A DNA stretch of 64,000 nt from Lampris incognitus (GCF_029633865.1 NC_079211.1:144387998-144451997); one strand, 5' to 3'; numbered from the stretch's first letter, positions 49,788 through 61,462 are shown. Made by a program: numbers and translations. Notes: a model not told the origin generated them from the letters alone.

Positions 49788-52700
49788 TCAAGAACTCAGC
49801 GTGGGGTTTTTCTGGGGCCTGAAGCAGTCCCAGCCGGGCTTTGGGCTATATGTGTGTTCGGGGAGAAGGAAGTCTTTGAGTCTGTCTGGTAATGGCAGAG
49901 TTTTCACCTTATCTTCCAGTGGCCAGGGCTGTAAGGTGCTCCTTATGAACGCTCTGCATAGGAAGCGCAAAGCTGGAGGGCCTGCCTCTTGCTCCACCAC
50001 TCGGCTGTGGAGGTCCAGCAGCATTTGGGCATGGGGTTCCTCTCCAGGATGAGGCAGCTCCAGTCTGGAGGGCAGTGGCAGTGTGGTGAAGTTTACCTTG
50101 GCTAGGTCAACCAAGAGCTCAGCCTGCTCCACGAGCTCAAGGGCGTGGCTCCCATCAGTACACTGCTGCAGTGCTGTGCGGAGTCTGTGGAAAAGTAACC
50201 TGTAACCTGACCAGCAGGAGGCCCCATGGTAAGAGCAAACAAAAGCCGCACCGCTCTGGAGTAGCAGAACAGCCAGAGGGAACAGCAAGTCAAAGTACCC
50301 CAAACTGGTTTGTGTCAGGGAGGGCTCTCCATCCCCACTCAGACACACGCTGGGGTTAATACCATGGGCCAGCAATAGCTTGGTGGCTCTCAGGCAGAAG
50401 TGGCCAATCTCAGCAGCATCCTCCATGTTGGCCTCCAGGGCCTCCTGAATCAGAAACACCAGAGAGGACTCAGCTGTCTCCCCATCTATGGTAGTAGCTC
50501 GAATATCAGCACCTGTAAACAGAGAGGCTATATTATTGTAGAGATATAATGCAGAGATCTGGCGACTCTATAATCTTATTTCTTGAGTACCACAGAAGCA
50601 GCAAAATCTAAAGCCATAAACCACTGTGATGTGCTAATGACTCATATAGATTTAATTCTACCGTTTAAGATGTGGGCGTTCCATCCTTATTCTACTATTT
50701 TGACTTGGTAGTGGTAATATATACACTACCGTTCAAAAGTTTGGGATCACCCAAACAATTTTGTGTTTTCCATGAAAAGTCACACTTATTCACCACCATA
50801 TGTTGTGAAATGAATAGAAAATAGAGTCAAGACATTGACAAGGTTAGAAATAATGATTTGTATTTGAAATAAGATTTTTTTTACATCAAACTTTGCTTTC
50901 GTCAAAGAATCCTCCATTTGCAGCAATTACAGCATTGCAGACCTTTGGCATTCTAGCTGTTAATTTGTTGAGGTAATCTGGAGAAATTGCACCCCACGCT
51001 TCCAGAAGCAGCTCCCACAAGTTGGATTGGTTGGATGGGCACTTCTTTGAGCAGATTGAGTTTCTGGAGCATCACATTTGTGGGGTCAATTAAATGCTCA
51101 AAATGGCCAGAAAAAGAGAACTTTCATCTGAAACTCGACAGTCTATTCTTGTTCTTAGAAATGAAGGCTATTCCATGCGAGAAATTGCTAAGAAATTGAA
51201 GATTTCCTACACCGGTGTGTACTACTCCCTTCAGAGGACAGCACAAACAGGCTCTAACCAGAGTAGAAAAAGAAGTGGGAGGCCGCGTTGCACAACTGAG
51301 CAAGAAGATAAGTACATTAGAGTCTCTAGTTTGAGAAACAGACGCCTCACAGGTCCCCAACTGGCATCTTCATTAAATAGTACCTGTTAGAGCCTGTTTG
51401 TGCTGTCCTCTGAAGGGAGTAGTACACACCGGTGTAGGAAATCTTCAATTTCTTAGCAATTTCTCGCATGGAATAGCCTTCATTTCTAAGAACAAGAATA
51501 GACTGTCGAGTTTCAGATGAAAGTTCTCTTTTTCTGGCCATTTTGAGCGTTTAATTGACCCCACAAATGTGATGCTCCAGAAACTCAATCTGCTCAAAGA
51601 AGTGCCCATCCAACCAATCCAACTTGTGGGAGCTGCTTCTGGAAGCGTGGGGTGCAATTTCTCCAGATTACCTCAACAAATTAACAGCTAGAATGCCAAA
51701 GGTCTGCAATGCTGTAATTGCTGCAAATGGAGGATTCTTTAACGAAAGCAAAGTTTGATGTAAAAAAAATCTTATTTCAAATAAAAATCATTATTTCTAA
51801 CCTTGTCAATGTCTTGACTCTATTTTCTATTCATTTCACAGCATATGGTGGTGAATAAGTGTGACTTTTCATGGAAAACATGAAATTGTTTGGGTGATCC
51901 CAAACTTTTGAACGGTAGTGTATATATATATAATACTATATTTTTTCCTGCAGTCACACAAAGCCAGACTAAAATAACAGTGATTGTGGGAGGTGATGTA
52001 TGACGACTCCTTAGATAAAGACAGGGAAGATGAACGGAATAAAGCATTTCCCTGATTGTGACAACTGATGAAAATGCCAGTGGAACAAAGAGACTCAGAA
52101 TATTGTGTACAACTACACAACATAGCTTAAGGTCCTACATAACACCTAATGTCAGAACTCTTTCCCCCAAACAATCTTTGCTATTAATCAGCTGCTTCAT
52201 GTCTGAATAACTGGATTGGTTCTGCTCCATTTTCACACATTTTAGCCTGACAATTCCCAACATTGCACTTCTATGTCAACGTATAGACAAACGTGCATGT
52301 GTGCAATGAATATCCTGGATAGATTTGTTTTGCTGTGTTGATGGCTCGAAAGATTTCACAGCAACTTAAAGAAAAATTGGGTTAAATGAAGATGGAGATT
52401 TGCAGCTTAGTACCTCTCTCGAGCAGCAGTTGAATGTTCTCCGTGTTGTGCACCGTGAGTCCATCGCTGCTCGCCAAGGCATGGAGCAACGGTGTCTTTC
52501 CTTTGGAGATGAGGGAACAGACAGTCACAATTTTTACATTTTTGCACTTTTTAAGTTGTTTTTCAGCTTTTCAATAACATTGTCAAGTTGCGATTACCGT
52601 TTTTATCCTTTGCGTTTACGTCAGCTCCCAAGTCAAGCAGGGCGAACAAGCAGGGCAGTCTCTCGGACTCCTCACTGGCCAGATCCAAAGGACTGCTTTC

Positions 52701-55700
52701 ATGGATCTATATATAGGGAAAGAAAAAAAACTGGAATGATGCAAGTGGACATAACAAAAATACGAGAGAGGACATGAATATGTAAGGTGACCAAATTGGT
52801 CGGTGAGACTTACCCTGTCCCTTTTTTCAATGTCGGCCCCATGCCCCACCAGCAGCCTCACCATGCTCGGGCTGTTCCTCAGAACTGCTATGTGCAATGG
52901 ATTGTAATAAGACACTGGGTCTGAGGGATGAAAACAAATACATCAACACTGGTCGGTGACATTAGTAGTGACAAAATCCTGAAAGGATCCTTTTAATAAC
53001 ATGACGAAAGGGTTACAGAATAGCTGAGAATACATACATACATACATAGATAACAGTAAGCAGCAGATAACCATTTAACATATGTCCTTTCATAACCAGC
53101 TGTACTGAGGGGGTCAGGAGCTCATGCTGAAAAGGAAAACCCAGAACCCCATTTAAACATACACAGGCGAGGCCTTCACACACAACTGGACTGTGAGTCG
53201 AATAGACAAGGGAAAATACCCAATATAAATACCCAATTATATATACTCCCCAAAGTAATGGCAAGTGCAGAAGAGAGGTGAAGAAGAGAGTGCAGGCAGG
53301 GTGGAGTGTCAGGAGCGATGTGCGACAGAAGGGTACCAGCAAGAGTTAAAGGGAAGGTTTACAGGATGGTTGTGAGACCAGCTATGTTGTATGGTTTGGA
53401 GACAGTGGCACTGATGAAAAGACAGGAGACGGAGCTGGCAGAGTTGAAGATGCTAAGATTTTCAGTGGGAGTGATGAAGAAGGACAGGATTAGGAACGAG
53501 TATATTAGAGGGACAGCTCAGGTTGGACGGTTTGGAGACAAAGCAAGAGAGGCAAGAGTGAGTTGGTTTGGACATGTGTGGAGGAGAGATGCTGGGTATA
53601 CTGGGAGAAGGATGCTGAATATGGACCTGCCAGGCAAGAGGAAAAGAGGAAGGCCAAAGAGGAGGTTTATGGATGTGGTGAGGGAGGACATGCAGTTGGC
53701 TGGTGTGACAGAGGAAGATGCAGAGGACGGGAAGAAATGGAAATGGATGATCCGCTGTGGCGACCCCTACCGGGAGCAGCCAAAAGTAGTAGCAGTAGTA
53801 GTAGATATATATACATCCATCCATCATCATCATCCAAGCCGCTTATCCTACTTAGGGTCGCAGGAAGTATATATATATACACTACCGTTCAAAAGTTTGG
53901 GATCACCCAAACAATTTTGTGTTTTCCATGAAAAGTCACACTTATTCACCACCATATGTTGTGAAATGAATAGAAAATAGAGTCAAGACATTGACAAGGT
54001 TAGAAATAATGATTTGTATTTGAAATAAGATTTTTTTTACATCAAACTTTGCTTTCGTCAAAGAATCCTCCATTTGCAGCAATTACAGCATTGCAGACCT
54101 TTGGCATTCTAGCTGTTAATTTGTTGAGGTAATCTGGAGAAATTGCACCCCACGCTTCCAGAAGCAGCTCCCACAAGTTGGATTGGTTGGATGGGCACTT
54201 CTTTGAGCAGATTGAGTTTCTGGAGCATCACATTTGTGGGGTCAATTAAACGCTCAAAATGGCCAGAAAAAGAGAACTTTCATCTGAAACTCGACAGTCT
54301 ATTCTTGTTCTTAGAAATGAAGGCTATTCCATGCGAGAAATTGCTAAGAAATTGAAGATTTCCTACACCGGTGTGTACTACTCCCTTCAGAGGACAGCAC
54401 AAACAGGCTCTAACCAGAGTAGAAAAAGAAGTGGGAGGCCGCGTTGCACAACTGAGCAAGAAGATAAGTACATTAGAGTCTCTAGTTTGAGAAACAGACG
54501 CCTCACAGGTCCCCAACTGGCATCTTCATTAAATAGTACCTGTTAGAGCCTGTTTGTGCTGTCCTCTGAAGGGAGTAGTACACACCGGTGTAGGAAATCT
54601 TCAATTTCTTAGCAATTTCTCGCATGGAATAGCCTTCATTTCTAAGAACAAGAATAGACTGTCGAGTTTCAGATGAAAGTTCTCTTTTTCTGGCCATTTT
54701 GAGCGTTTAATTGACCCCACAAATGTGATGCTCCAGAAACTCAATCTGCTCAAAGAAGTGCCCATCCAACCAATCCAACTTGTGGGAGCTGCTTCTGGAA
54801 GCGTGGGGTGCAATTTCTCCAGATTACCTCAACAAATTAACAGCTAGAATGCCAAAGGTCTGCAATGCTGTAATTGCTGCAAATGGAGGATTCTTTGACG
54901 AAAGCAAAGTTTGATGTAAAAAAAATCTTATTTCAAATACAAATCATTATTTCTAACCTTGTCAATGTCTTGACTCTATTTTCTATTCATTTCACAACAT
55001 ATGGTGGTGAATAAGTGTGACTTTTCATGGAAAACACAAAATTGTTTGGGTGATCCCAAACTTTTGAACGGTAGTGTATACATACATATATATACACACA
55101 CATACATACATATATACATACATACATATATATACATACATACATATATATACATATAGTTCATATGTTCAGTTGTACCAAGTGCTAGTTTTTTGTGGAA
55201 ATGTATTTTCTGTTGTAAGTTATTGTATAAAAACACAACATTTCCATCATGGCAGAATTTAAAAGCGCAATTAAGTCAGAAACAAAAGACTTCTTATAAT
55301 AAAGAAAAATAAACGCCCATCTCAGGTTTTGATACTTCAAAAATATTTTTAGTTCAAACTGAAAATCACATATCTTCTGATCTTATGAGGACAAAGCCTA
55401 GCCACAGTAATAACCAGCATTTAAAATGAAAGCCTTTTTTTTGGGGGGGGGGATTTCCCCCCCTTTTCTCCCCAATTGTATCCGGCCAATTACCCCACTC
55501 TTCCAAGCTCCACCCCTCCGCCGATCCGGGGAGGGCTGCAGACTACCACATGGCTCCTCCGATACAGGTGGAGTCGCCAGCTGCTTCTTTTCACCTGACA
55601 GTGAGGAGTTTCACCAGGGCGACATAGTGCGGGGGAGGATCACGCTATTCCCCGTAGTTCCCTTTCCCCCCTGAACAGGCACCCCAACCGACCAGAGGAG

Positions 55701-58700
55701 GCGCTAGTGCAGCGACCAGGACACATACCCATATCCGGCTTCCAACCTGCAGGGACGCCCGACAAGCCGGCAGCAACACGGGGACTCGACCCGCCTTCCG
55801 CATGTTGGTAGGCAACGGAATAGAGCACTACGCTACGCCCAAAATGAAAGCTTTTTGACAAATCTTTTCTTGGCTTGTACCAATTTGGCCTTTTTACAAT
55901 GTTTAAGTCTGCTGTTGTGCACACAAACTATTGTGATGCTCAATGTCCTCTTCTTTGCCCCCACATGCAAGAGGATGAATCAACAAAAGGATAAAATAAA
56001 CTGGTGTTACCACTTAGTGCCACTGAACAAACTGTGCAGCAGACAAGTATTCAGTTCCGGGTTTCTTGAACAACACCCACCCACTGTGCAATATACTGAA
56101 GCAACACGGTGGCTGTTTAAGCAGTGGTTTTGTACTACCAGGCTGTAGACAACGAGGATCAGATATTTGCTTATAGAGCAAAGAAGTTTTCAAATAAACA
56201 CAGTGGAGTTACACACTGCCTCCTACTGCGTCTCCATCTCATCGAGGTTTCCTCCGTTCATGTGGGGACGCATCCCAGCTGTTCTCACTTCCCTGCATTG
56301 TATAATTTCTGGGATTTGTTAAGTAATGCTACCGCAGTTAGATAAACGAACAGTTTGGCCCAGCGCTTCCTCAGCAGATGGTGTATGGTTGTGTAATCAT
56401 GAAAGTTGGGACAGCACAGTAAAGTAAAGAGAGGGGTAACATTTGCATAGTTCTGCCTGCTATGTGGTATCTGTCCATGTTCCATTCAGGAAATATGCGT
56501 TCAATAAATGTGATGAATGAAAGGTGCAGTTTGTGGTAGAATCCCTTCATCATGTTTCATGAGGAGACGGTTTTCGACAACCACAAAAAGGTCATGGTAG
56601 CAGTACTTGACTTGGCTCTAGTCAGACTTATTACAGTGGAAAGCCGTGCTCTCTACCGCCTTGCAGGGAGAATTACTCTCCCAGGTGCATGTAAATGACA
56701 GTTTCCTTGTCCGACGTTATACCTTTTACACGCATGTTTGTGTCAAAATGTCAAGTCCACCGGGGTCTCACAGTATAATATGATACAATACTTTCCTTAT
56801 TAATTCAGAGCGTTGGCAGATTTCCTGTTCTTGTATCGCAGGATCTCCTTCAGGGGGGCAGAGAGCAGCGCTGTTCAGCTGCTTGACCTGAGTCAGGTTC
56901 AAACTACCATTAGACTGTTTACAGAAGCATCCTGTCAACATTTCCGGACCATATTCTCTTGCTGGAGGGCTGGACGTTACCCTGCACACTGAAAACAACT
57001 CTTCCAGACGTCTGGGCAGCGTAGCAGTCTATTCCGTTGCCTACCAACACGGGGATCGCCGGTTCGAATCCCCGTGTTGCCTCCGGCTTGGTCGGGCATC
57101 CCTACAGACACAATTGGCCGTGTCTCCATGTGGGGAGCCGGATGTGGGTATGTGTCCTGGTCACTGTACTAGAGCCTCCCCTGGTCGGTTGGGGCACCTA
57201 TTTGGGGGGGGGGGGGGACTGGGGGAAATAGCATGATCCTCCCACGCACTACGACCCCCCCTGGTGAAACTCCTCACCGTCAGGTGAAAAGAAGCGGCTG
57301 GCGACTCCACATGTATCGGAGGAGGCATGTGGTAGTCTGCAGCCCTCCCCGGATCAGCAGAGGGGGTGGAGCAGCAACCGGGACGGCTCAGAAGAGTGGA
57401 GTAATTGGTTGCATACAATTGGGAAGAAGAAGGGGGGGGAAAAATCCACAAAAAAAAACCTTCCTGAACACGTCAAAGCAAGTAAACTTACAATAATATG
57501 TATGAAAGGACCATTAAAGAACAATGTTTTAACAACTCTCAGTGATTTGGGGGCATTTGGGGTATACAGTAGTTTGATTAAAAAACCAGTTTACTTGATA
57601 TTTATTAAATCGCATACAGTCAGAATCACCAAACAGAGGCGGATTGATGTGATCTTTGAAATGGGTAAAATGTGTGCTGTTTTTTACATCATGCACTTTA
57701 ATGTCATTGGTTTTATTGGTTTCGCTCCACTTCTCATTGTACCCATCGATAAGTTATTTATCATTTTCTAATCTCTAGCACGCTAGTATCAAGCAGTTTA
57801 CAATATGCAAGTAGCCAATACTACCAAGTGTTAAAAGTGTACAGGAGCTCAGAGTAGTTCAGACATGGCGGATGTCCATTGTTCTGCAACACCTGGGTGT
57901 CAACCTCACTCAGAACTGAGTTTACACAAAGTTCCCCAACGAGGAATATTTACAGCACATGTGGGTCTTTTATTGGAAAAGACCGGACTATTCAGGTTGA
58001 GCCAGAAATTTTATTATCATGACGTGTCATTTGCAGAGGAGATGGTTTCTAAATGTTCTCTCAATACGACTCCATCTTCACCACATATGTGAACTTGATG
58101 TGATGCCGTTTCTTGAATCAACTGCTATGAAAATGAGCTAGCCTACATTTTTAAAAAGTCAGAACTTTTATTAGCAGCAAATTAGCTTTGAAAACAGTAA
58201 AGCTCAGCCTACAATCCATTCATTTACAGAACAAGCACTGGCATGGAACGACTGTTATTGCAACAGCCTCTTCTCACTTCTGCTCATGGCGCAACTCCAC
58301 CACAAGTCTGTGCTGACACAAATTGTAATGATAAGAGCTGTGTACCAAAATCACAAAATCACAGTAACTATATAGTTTATGTAAGATGTACGCTCCTGTG
58401 CACAATGGTCTGTTATGGACAAGAAAAATACACTCCTACTTTTCTCGAGAGCGTGCCTAGACACAGTGAAATAACTGGTGCATAAAGTCTACCCATTCAG
58501 TGGAAGCACTGACAACAGTGACGTCTTATACGTTCAAGCTATTTTCCCCAAGAATTTTTTTTTTTATGGATTAAAGTCACCGGAATGGGTCTTTAATGTA
58601 CAGTCAGACCTGACATCATTTGATTGGAATCTTTCTTTGTTTTTGTTTTTTTAAACTGAGCGTAAGATTAGATTTTCAAAAGTGCTTTTATGGACTTGAG

Positions 58701-60229
58701 TATAGCAAGGGACTGGTCTGAAGGAACAAATGACATCATTTACATTGCTGGCATATTTATGATCAGCAAATTGTAAATAGTCTTTTTATAAACCAGAGTA
58801 CAGGCTCAAATGTTTTACAGGAAGGACTGTTTTTTGAATGAAAAAACCTGCAACAGAGAGACTTTACAGTAGATTTTCCTTTCCCAATGCACAATTTATG
58901 CTAAGTGCATTCTTGAGCAATCCGGTGATTCAGAAATTCAACTGCCGGATGGAACTTTTTTTTACGAATATATAAAGCAACTTCTCTCACCTTCAAAGTT
59001 GAGATCAGCACCATAGCGCAGAAGGATTTCAGCTGCATAAACATGTCCCTTTTCAGCCACCTTAAAGAGCGCATAGCTGATGCCTTCCTCGAATACCTCG
59101 GACTCAGACTCCCTTTCCAGGAGCTCCACCAGGGAACTACTGAGACGTTCCTCATCTTCAGGACGACCGCTTCTATCCCAAAAGAAGAGAGATGCAATAC
59201 TTAATATCAAGCTGCAGGGACTGGAAACATTCCTCTGCAGTCATTCCTGCGGTGGTGGAACATACTCCGCTGATAAAGAAAATGCAGAAACACCGAACAA
59301 ATCATTGTATTTTGACTTTTATTCCCACTAGCAGAGGTACCCGGCGTTGCCCGGGGAAAATGTTCTCACCAAAACAACCAGCATGATCTGATCTTTACGA
59401 TATAATCGATGATGAAATATAGGATAATTTGTGATATGATACATGTGATAAACGAATGTCGAATAAACGAATGTTATAAACGAAAATTATCAAATGTCAT
59501 AATTTTCAATCCATTCATCAAGCTTCTTTGCTAATGTGTATATTAATCGCTCAGTGCTCAAGCGCCTCAGGGTAAACCATGTTGAGGGCCTTCAGGCTAG
59601 CATTGACAATGTTAGGTGTAGTGCCTCCCTTGACCACTGGAAGGATTTGCTGGAAGTCTCGACAAAGCATCGTTGGAATGCGTCTTTCACAAATGAATAA
59701 AAAATTTTTACTTGGTTTTTGAAATATTTTTCAAACTGTGCAACCCTTGGAAAGTGCTGATTCTAAAGATACCTTTCTTTTTGTTCTACAATGAGTATTT
59801 CTGGAGTTTTAAGTGAACATACAAACATACACTCTCGCTTTATACGTATACATATAGATTTGGGTTCAAGTGTCTGGCTGTAGTTCCTTTATCAAAATTA
59901 AGCATCAAGATAAACTTGGTTTTAGAATCAGAAGTAAAACTTTACACATTAGGAGAAAATGCAGACTTGAAATTGAAAACAATTTACACTTAACTCCCAT
60001 TAATAGAAAACCATTTTAAAAGAAACGGTACCGTGACTAGAAAAGAGTGATGGAGGACCACTTAACAATACCCAACAATGGAACAAATTACAATTAAAGC
60101 CAGTCAGAAGACTTACATCTCTTCCTGAGTACTATTAGCTCCTTCCTCCAGCCCAATGACGCACAACACAGCATCTACCAGAGGCTGATACTCGTAGATA
60201 ATTCTTCGAAAGCCATGGAGGAAAGGCAT
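49788..60229 (-). CDS. asb6: Ankyrin repeat and SOCS box protein 6, complete (6 exons, 440 aa)
   Basis: Substrate-recognition subunit of an ECS (Elongin B/C-Cullin5-SOCS box) ubiquitin ligase. Exons in translation order: 60117-60229, 58991-59172, 52814-52920, 52598-52706, 52414-52500, 49788-50512; all GT-AG, 1,323 nt, in frame. The N-terminus MPFLHGFRRIIYEYQPLVDA is that of vertebrate ASB6. Ankyrin repeats follow (ALFKVAEKGHVYAAEILLRYG; PLHIAVLRNSPSMVRLLVGHG; SPLDLASEESERLPCLFALL; TPLLHALASSDGLTVHNTEN; ATKLLLAHGINPS). The SOCS box covers residues about 380-416: BC box LRFLCRAFIRSTL and Cul5 box LPLP at 405-408. Human ASB6 is 421 aa. Intron 5 (50513-52413) and intron 2 (52921-58990) each carry a snapback transposon; intron 2 also holds an RTE fragment and two SINEs, and intron 1 (59173-60116) a Helitron remnant. 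Confidence 0.96.
50724..51920. mobile_element. Snapback derivative of the Intruder-like transposon, copy 1
   Basis: A 1,197-bp palindromic element: left arm 50724-51258 (535 bp), loop 51259-51385 (127 bp), right arm 51386-51920 (535 bp, reverse complement of the left with few mismatches). Each arm fuses the transposon end equivalent to 10191-10512 to an inverted copy of 11241-11453 (N-terminal transposase). Both termini are therefore the same end of the parent, and the other end (11454-11807) is missing. TA flanks both sides. It lies in asb6 intron 5. The arms differ mainly in the right arm, by substitutions such as AACGAAAG for GACGAAAG. Confidence 0.92.
51103..51390 (+). pseudogene. Truncated transposase, DNA-binding part only (95 aa), copy 1
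   Basis: Identical over its first 94 residues to the intact transposase ([13 protein letters not shown]...LASSLNST) and then ends with Cys and a stop at the snapback junction. It keeps the first helix-turn-helix, the GRPR motif and part of the second helix-turn-helix, and has no catalytic domain. A shorter minus-strand frame (51347-51541, 64 aa) repeats the first helix-turn-helix from the opposite arm. Whether either is translated is unknown. Confidence 0.6.
52921..53265. other. asb6 intron 2 sequence, nothing recognised
   Basis: Contains a short (CATA)n run near 53030-53050 and no recognisable coding or mobile sequence up to the RTE fragment. Confidence 0.4.
53266..53812 (+). mobile_element. 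5'-truncated RTE-type LINE (reverse transcriptase C-terminal end)
   Basis: One open frame reads RVKGKVYRMVVRPAMLYGLE, then KMLRFSVGVMKKDRIRNEYI, WFGHVWRRDAGYTGRRML and GKRKRGRPKRRFMDVVREDM. This is the conserved post-thumb end of RTE/BovB-like reverse transcriptases. The 3' end GATCCGCTGTGGCGACCCCT...GGGAGCAGCC is followed by a short (AGT)n tail, typical of RTE elements. The endonuclease and most of the RT are missing, so it is a dead copy, on the strand opposite to asb6. Confidence 0.85.
53813..53872 (-). mobile_element. SINE family A tail fragment
   Basis: CATCCATCCATC...CAAGCCGCTTATCCTACTTAGGGTCGCAGGA is the reverse complement of the family A 3' tail. It lies between the RTE fragment and the second snapback element. 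Confidence 0.55.
53880..55076. mobile_element. Snapback derivative of the Intruder-like transposon, copy 2
   Basis: The same 1,197-bp structure as copy 1: arms 53880-54414 and 54542-55076 (535 bp each), loop 54415-54541 (127 bp), identical junctions, flanking TA in short TA-rich runs. Identical size and breakpoints show that the two copies arose by transposition of one snapback element and not by two separate rearrangements. It lies in asb6 intron 2. Confidence 0.93.
54259..54546 (+). pseudogene. Truncated transposase, DNA-binding part only (95 aa), copy 2
   Basis: The same 95-residue frame as in copy 1 with the same terminal Cys-stop, still open. A 64-residue frame on the minus strand (54503-54697) repeats the N-terminal helix-turn-helix. 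Retention of both frames in two copies is expected if the copies are young and does not by itself prove selection. Confidence 0.6.
55077..55160. repeat. (TACA)n/(TATA)n microsatellite
   Basis: TATACATACATA-type repeats directly abut the right end of snapback copy 2; TA-rich repeats are preferred Tc1/mariner targets. Confidence 0.85.
55434..55840 (-). mobile_element. tRNA-derived SINE, family B, copy 4, with target duplication
   Basis: A reverse-oriented full unit flanked by the exact 11-bp direct repeat AAAATGAAAGC at 55423-55433 and 55841-55851, which demonstrates retroposition. The tail (poly-T/G on +) lies at the left and the B-box region near 55785. It is in asb6 intron 2, in the gene's orientation. 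Confidence 0.9.
55852..57007. other. asb6 intron 2 spacer, nothing recognised
   Basis: No element or exon recognised. A 76-codon minus-strand frame at 56768-56998 lacks a recognisable family. Confidence 0.4.
57008..57430 (+). mobile_element. tRNA-derived SINE, family B, copy 5
   Basis: Head CGTCTGGGCAGCGTAGCAG with B box GGTTCGAATCCC, the full family B body, and a tail ATTGGGAAGAAGAAGGGGGG followed by A-rich sequence. It lies in asb6 intron 2, on the strand opposite to the gene. Confidence 0.87.
57431..58990. other. asb6 intron 2 distal part, nothing recognised
   Basis: AT-rich sequence with only short open frames and no recognisable domains or repeat ends. Confidence 0.4.
59328..59870 (-). 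mobile_element. Helitron remnant with 3' terminus and helicase fragment
   Basis: Read on the minus strand, the element ends with a hairpin (CCCGGGCAACGCCGGG) 8 nt before the terminal CTAG (59328-59331), and the next base is T, as required for Helitron A|T insertion. Upstream at about 59560-59690 the minus strand encodes ERRIPTMLCRDFQQILPVV, then KGGTTPNIVNASLKALN, matching the PIF1-type helicase domain (GDFRQILPVV motif). The RepHel N-terminus and the 5' end are not visible and the frame is short, so this is a dead 3' fragment in asb6 intron 1. Confidence 0.82.
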
Positions 60230-61099
60230 GGCTCCTTCACACTAGAGGGCTGAACACACAAAAACAATAAAACTTTATATAGCCCATTTCATTCATAAAC
60301 GTGTAACGCAATGTGCTTTATATCAAGTTAAAGTGCACAGATAAAAGAGAAAAACAGACAGATAAAATGAAAACAGCTGGCCAAGCAGATGTTCTCAGGA
60401 GGTAGATGTTTTGCTCATCTGGGTTTGGTGATCCTGCCAACTTTTGGGCATGAACCTAGTTCTGTTTCATTTTTTTCCCCCAATGGGAATTAAAACCTTG
60501 TTTCTGGGGCTCTGAACGCTGTTCTGTTTAGACAAGACTTGAACCCGGTAACATAAGCAGTGGTGGGCCATGAACCCACACAATCACCACAATTACAGTT
60601 CAAGTCAAGTACAAATACCACTGAACAAACAGCAAGGGGTTTTAGTAAAGTAGCACTGAGTGATATGGAAATTACTATCATATTGATCACAGGCGATTTT
60701 TCATGATATCAACACATCACGATATCTACTTAGTTACATGTGCAAAAATACCATGACCAAGAATCCAACTGAAGTTCTTCACATTCTAATGCTCAGTATC
60801 GATATTAAACTGAAAGTAGTTTTCAAATAATTCTCTCTTGAATATTTCAGATGTCATTTTGTGAGAAATTTTAGGGGAACAGCACCTCAGTATCACCTAA
60901 TTAGACAACAAAATCATGTATCACTACATGACGATATCCTAATTTCGTCTTGATATGAAAAACGACAGACAATAATATTGAATCTTTGTCCAGCTCTATA
61001 GAAAAGGCTCAACTTACCTTATGACAATGCATCAGTCACAGACACTAGCAGTCGGTATCAAAGATGTCAGTGACTCTGACAGACTGACATAGCTAGCCA
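60230..61099. other. 5' flank of asb6
   Basis: Holds the asb6 5' UTR and promoter; no CpG island or TATA box is clear. Sequence at about 60275-60345 (TTTATATAGCCCATTTCATT...GTGCTTTAT) resembles the end of a widespread fish interspersed repeat. Confidence 0.4.
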
Positions 61100-61462
61100 A
61101 ATGTTTACTATTCTGTTGAATTCAACTGTCTACCAGTCGTTTTCTTTCGCTTTCGCTGATAATGCTGCCATGCTGAGAGGGTCTCTTGTACGTCAGAATG
61201 ACATTGTGATATCCCGGGAATGTGTCACAGCCCTATTTACGAGGATGAACACAAGAAAGGCTGTTGGCCTTGACGCCATCTGTGGGCGCACTTTGCACTA
61301 CTGTGCTGACCAGCTCAGTGCGATCTTTACTAAAACTCTTCCAGATGTGTGCTGAACGTGGCAAGATACCTACAATCTGGAAAACACCCATTATAATACA
61401 CATCCAAAAATCAAAAAATCCCAAGGGACTAAATGAGTTCAGACATGTTGCGCTTACATCCC

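Noticed and set aside
56768-56998. 76-codon minus-strand frame with several cysteines
   Set aside because: No recognisable family, no splice or start support, inside asb6 intron 2.
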